DNA from: Pseudomonadota bacterium
Lineage (GTDB): Bacteria; Pseudomonadota; Gammaproteobacteria; Burkholderiales; Burkholderiaceae_D
Direction of reading: 5' to 3'
Length of the DNA stretch: 15,072 nucleotides
NCBI GenBank assembly: GCA_023449275.1
Contig: JAEXJM010000008.1
Span: 1 to 15,072 of the forward strand
Numbering within the stretch: position 1 is the first letter of the stretch; each line of letters starts with the position of its first letter. Shown piece by piece: positions 14,332-15,072 of the stretch. The translations under genes were made by a program, and so were the position numbers. The notes under the pieces were generated by a model that made no database searches, was not told the origin of the DNA, and saw only the letters and a list, made by a program, of their open reading frames with translations.

Positions 14332-14784
14332 ATGAATGTAAAAAAGATTTCTGACCATGCCGAGTGTCTGGAAAAGGCGGCTGTCTGGTTTTCTCAAAAA
14401 TGGAACATTCCTGTAAGTGCATACAGGAAAAGCATGCTGGAGAGTATCAATAAAAAAACAGGGATTCCCGAGTGGTACATTGTCGACAATGGCCGGGATA
14501 TAGTGGCTGGTGCAGGACTCGTAGTGAATGACTTTCACGACAGGAAAGATTTGAGTCCGAATATCTGTGCCCTGTTTGTTGAAGAAGAATACCGTGGCAG
14601 AGGAATTGCCAGACATATTCTTGATGTTGTCAGAAAAGAATCGGCTGTTGCCGGATTTGAAAAACTGTATCTGGTAACGGAGTACACCGGATTTTATGAA
14701 AAATGTGGCTGGCATTTCCTGACCATGGTGAATGGTGTGAGTGGCGGTTCAGAACGAATGTATATTGCAGATACCTTTGGATAG
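14332..14784 (+). CDS. GNAT-family N-acetyltransferase
   Basis: 150 residues from ATG 14332, with a purine-rich GAAGAGAG upstream. GNAT enzymes transfer an acetyl group from acetyl-CoA to an amine. The core is seen at about residues 77-107: ICALFVEEEYRGRGIARHILD, where RGRGIA is the pyrophosphate-binding Q/RxxGxG/A motif A, followed by the helix with DVVRKES. Motif B follows in KLYLVTEYTGFYEKCGWHFL, where YEKCGW is the typical F/YYEKxGF. The N-terminal half contains AAVWFSQKW and YIVDNGRDIVAGAGLVV, the beta strands leading to motif A. The substrate cannot be told from sequence. It is a lone gene between the glcB terminator and the convergent tRNA-Leu. Confidence 0.9.
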   Translation: MNVKKISDHAECLEKAAVWFSQKWNIPVSAYRKSMLESINKKTGIPEWYIVDNGRDIVAGAGLVVNDFHDRKDLSPNICALFVEEEYRGRGIARHILDVVRKESAVAGFEKLYLVTEYTGFYEKCGWHFLTMVNGVSGGSERMYIADTFG

Positions 14785-14913
14785 GGAAAATCGGGCACGT
14801 TTCGGTCAGTCCTGGATTTACCCGGATTGGAGGGAAAGATAGCTGGGATTGTTTCCCGTTTCAGGAAATCTGTCACGAACGCTCATGCAAACACGATAAG
14901 GCATCCTGGAAAC

Positions 14914-14943
14914 AAAAAAGCCTCGAAACAATGTTTCAAGGCT
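14914..14943 (-). terminator. Terminator of tRNA-Leu on the minus strand
   Basis: Read on the minus strand, AGCCT and GAAAC arms (14939-14943 and 14933-14937) pair with GTTTC and AGGCT (14925-14929 and 14919-14923). There is one internal mismatch and a three-base loop, and a run of T (14914-14919) follows. It lies about 32 bases beyond the tRNA 3' end and could also stop read-through from the GNAT gene. Confidence 0.8.
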
Positions 14944-14975
14944 GAATAGGTAGAATCAATAAATTGCCAAGCGTA

Positions 14976-15062
14976 TGGTGCCGGGAGCCGGAATCGAACC
15001 GGCACGGTGTTTCCACCGGCAGATTTTGAGTCTGCTGCGTCTACCAATTTCGCCACCCCGGC
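14976..15062 (-). tRNA. tRNA-Leu (anticodon CAA)
   Basis: The 87-base tRNA is complete on the minus strand, including an encoded CCA (14976-14978). The acceptor stem GCCGGGG pairs with the 3' CTCCCGGC side, with one G-U. The D-arm contains AAATTGGTAGACGC. The anticodon arm GCAGA-CTCAAAA-TCTGC gives anticodon CAA, which reads UUG. A long variable arm CCGGTGGAAACACCG is typical of leucine tRNAs, and the T-arm is CCGGTTCGATTCCGG. All expected features are intact. Confidence 0.97.
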
Positions 15063-15072
15063 GACGCCTGTG

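Noticed and set aside
14976..15062. tRNA-Leu as an integration site for a genomic island
   Set aside because: No integrase and no second copy of the tRNA 3' end were seen in the window.

Overview
The window reads as a chromosomal stretch of a betaproteobacterium of the order Burkholderiales. An Oxalobacter-like member of the Oxalobacteraceae is my best guess. This rests on the gene order rpsP-rimM-trmD-rplS-NUDIX-cobD/cbiB-like-relA, protein sequences of betaproteobacterial type, base composition that looks close to balanced, and the coexistence of a rhodoquinone gene, acetate kinase and malate synthase G. That combination suits an anaerobic or microaerobic metabolism. The genus is inference; no 16S or species marker is present.

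Layout. At 1-502 lies the 3' part of tsaD (tRNA t6A37 modification). It converges with ackA (acetate kinase, minus strand), and the two stop codons share TTAA. A 304-bp intergenic region with nested inverted repeats and a candidate promoter leads into rquA (rhodoquinone biosynthesis). A clear promoter then drives the translation operon rpsP-rimM-trmD-rplS, closed by a strong terminator at 5031-5056. Downstream on the same strand are a CoA-pyrophosphatase-type NUDIX hydrolase, a CobD/CbiB-like membrane protein and relA (synthetase-type, with a degenerate hydrolase domain).

The stretch 9157-11554 is accessory in character. It holds a 61-residue two-helix membrane protein, a perfect 15-bp hairpin, a Lar-like zinc-ribbon protein behind a hydrophobic N-terminus, and a 437-residue polytopic membrane protein built from two homologous halves of about 216 residues. 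The start codon of the last gene lies in an AT-rich hairpin that competes with an upstream hairpin. I recognise no defined function for these genes.

The last part holds a promoter and a roughly 245-nt structured leader ahead of glcB (malate synthase G, with an unusual Cys-rich C-terminus), its terminator, a GNAT acetyltransferase, and a complete tRNA-Leu(CAA) with its own terminator on the minus strand.

How the genes fit together (inference): ackA would give ATP from acetyl-phosphate. rquA would supply the low-potential quinone for fumarate reduction. glcB would condense glyoxylate with acetyl-CoA to malate, which can feed fumarate. relA, trmD, tsaD, the ribosomal genes and the tRNA form the translation and stringent-response background. 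No mobile element, integrase, transposase or CRISPR array was seen.
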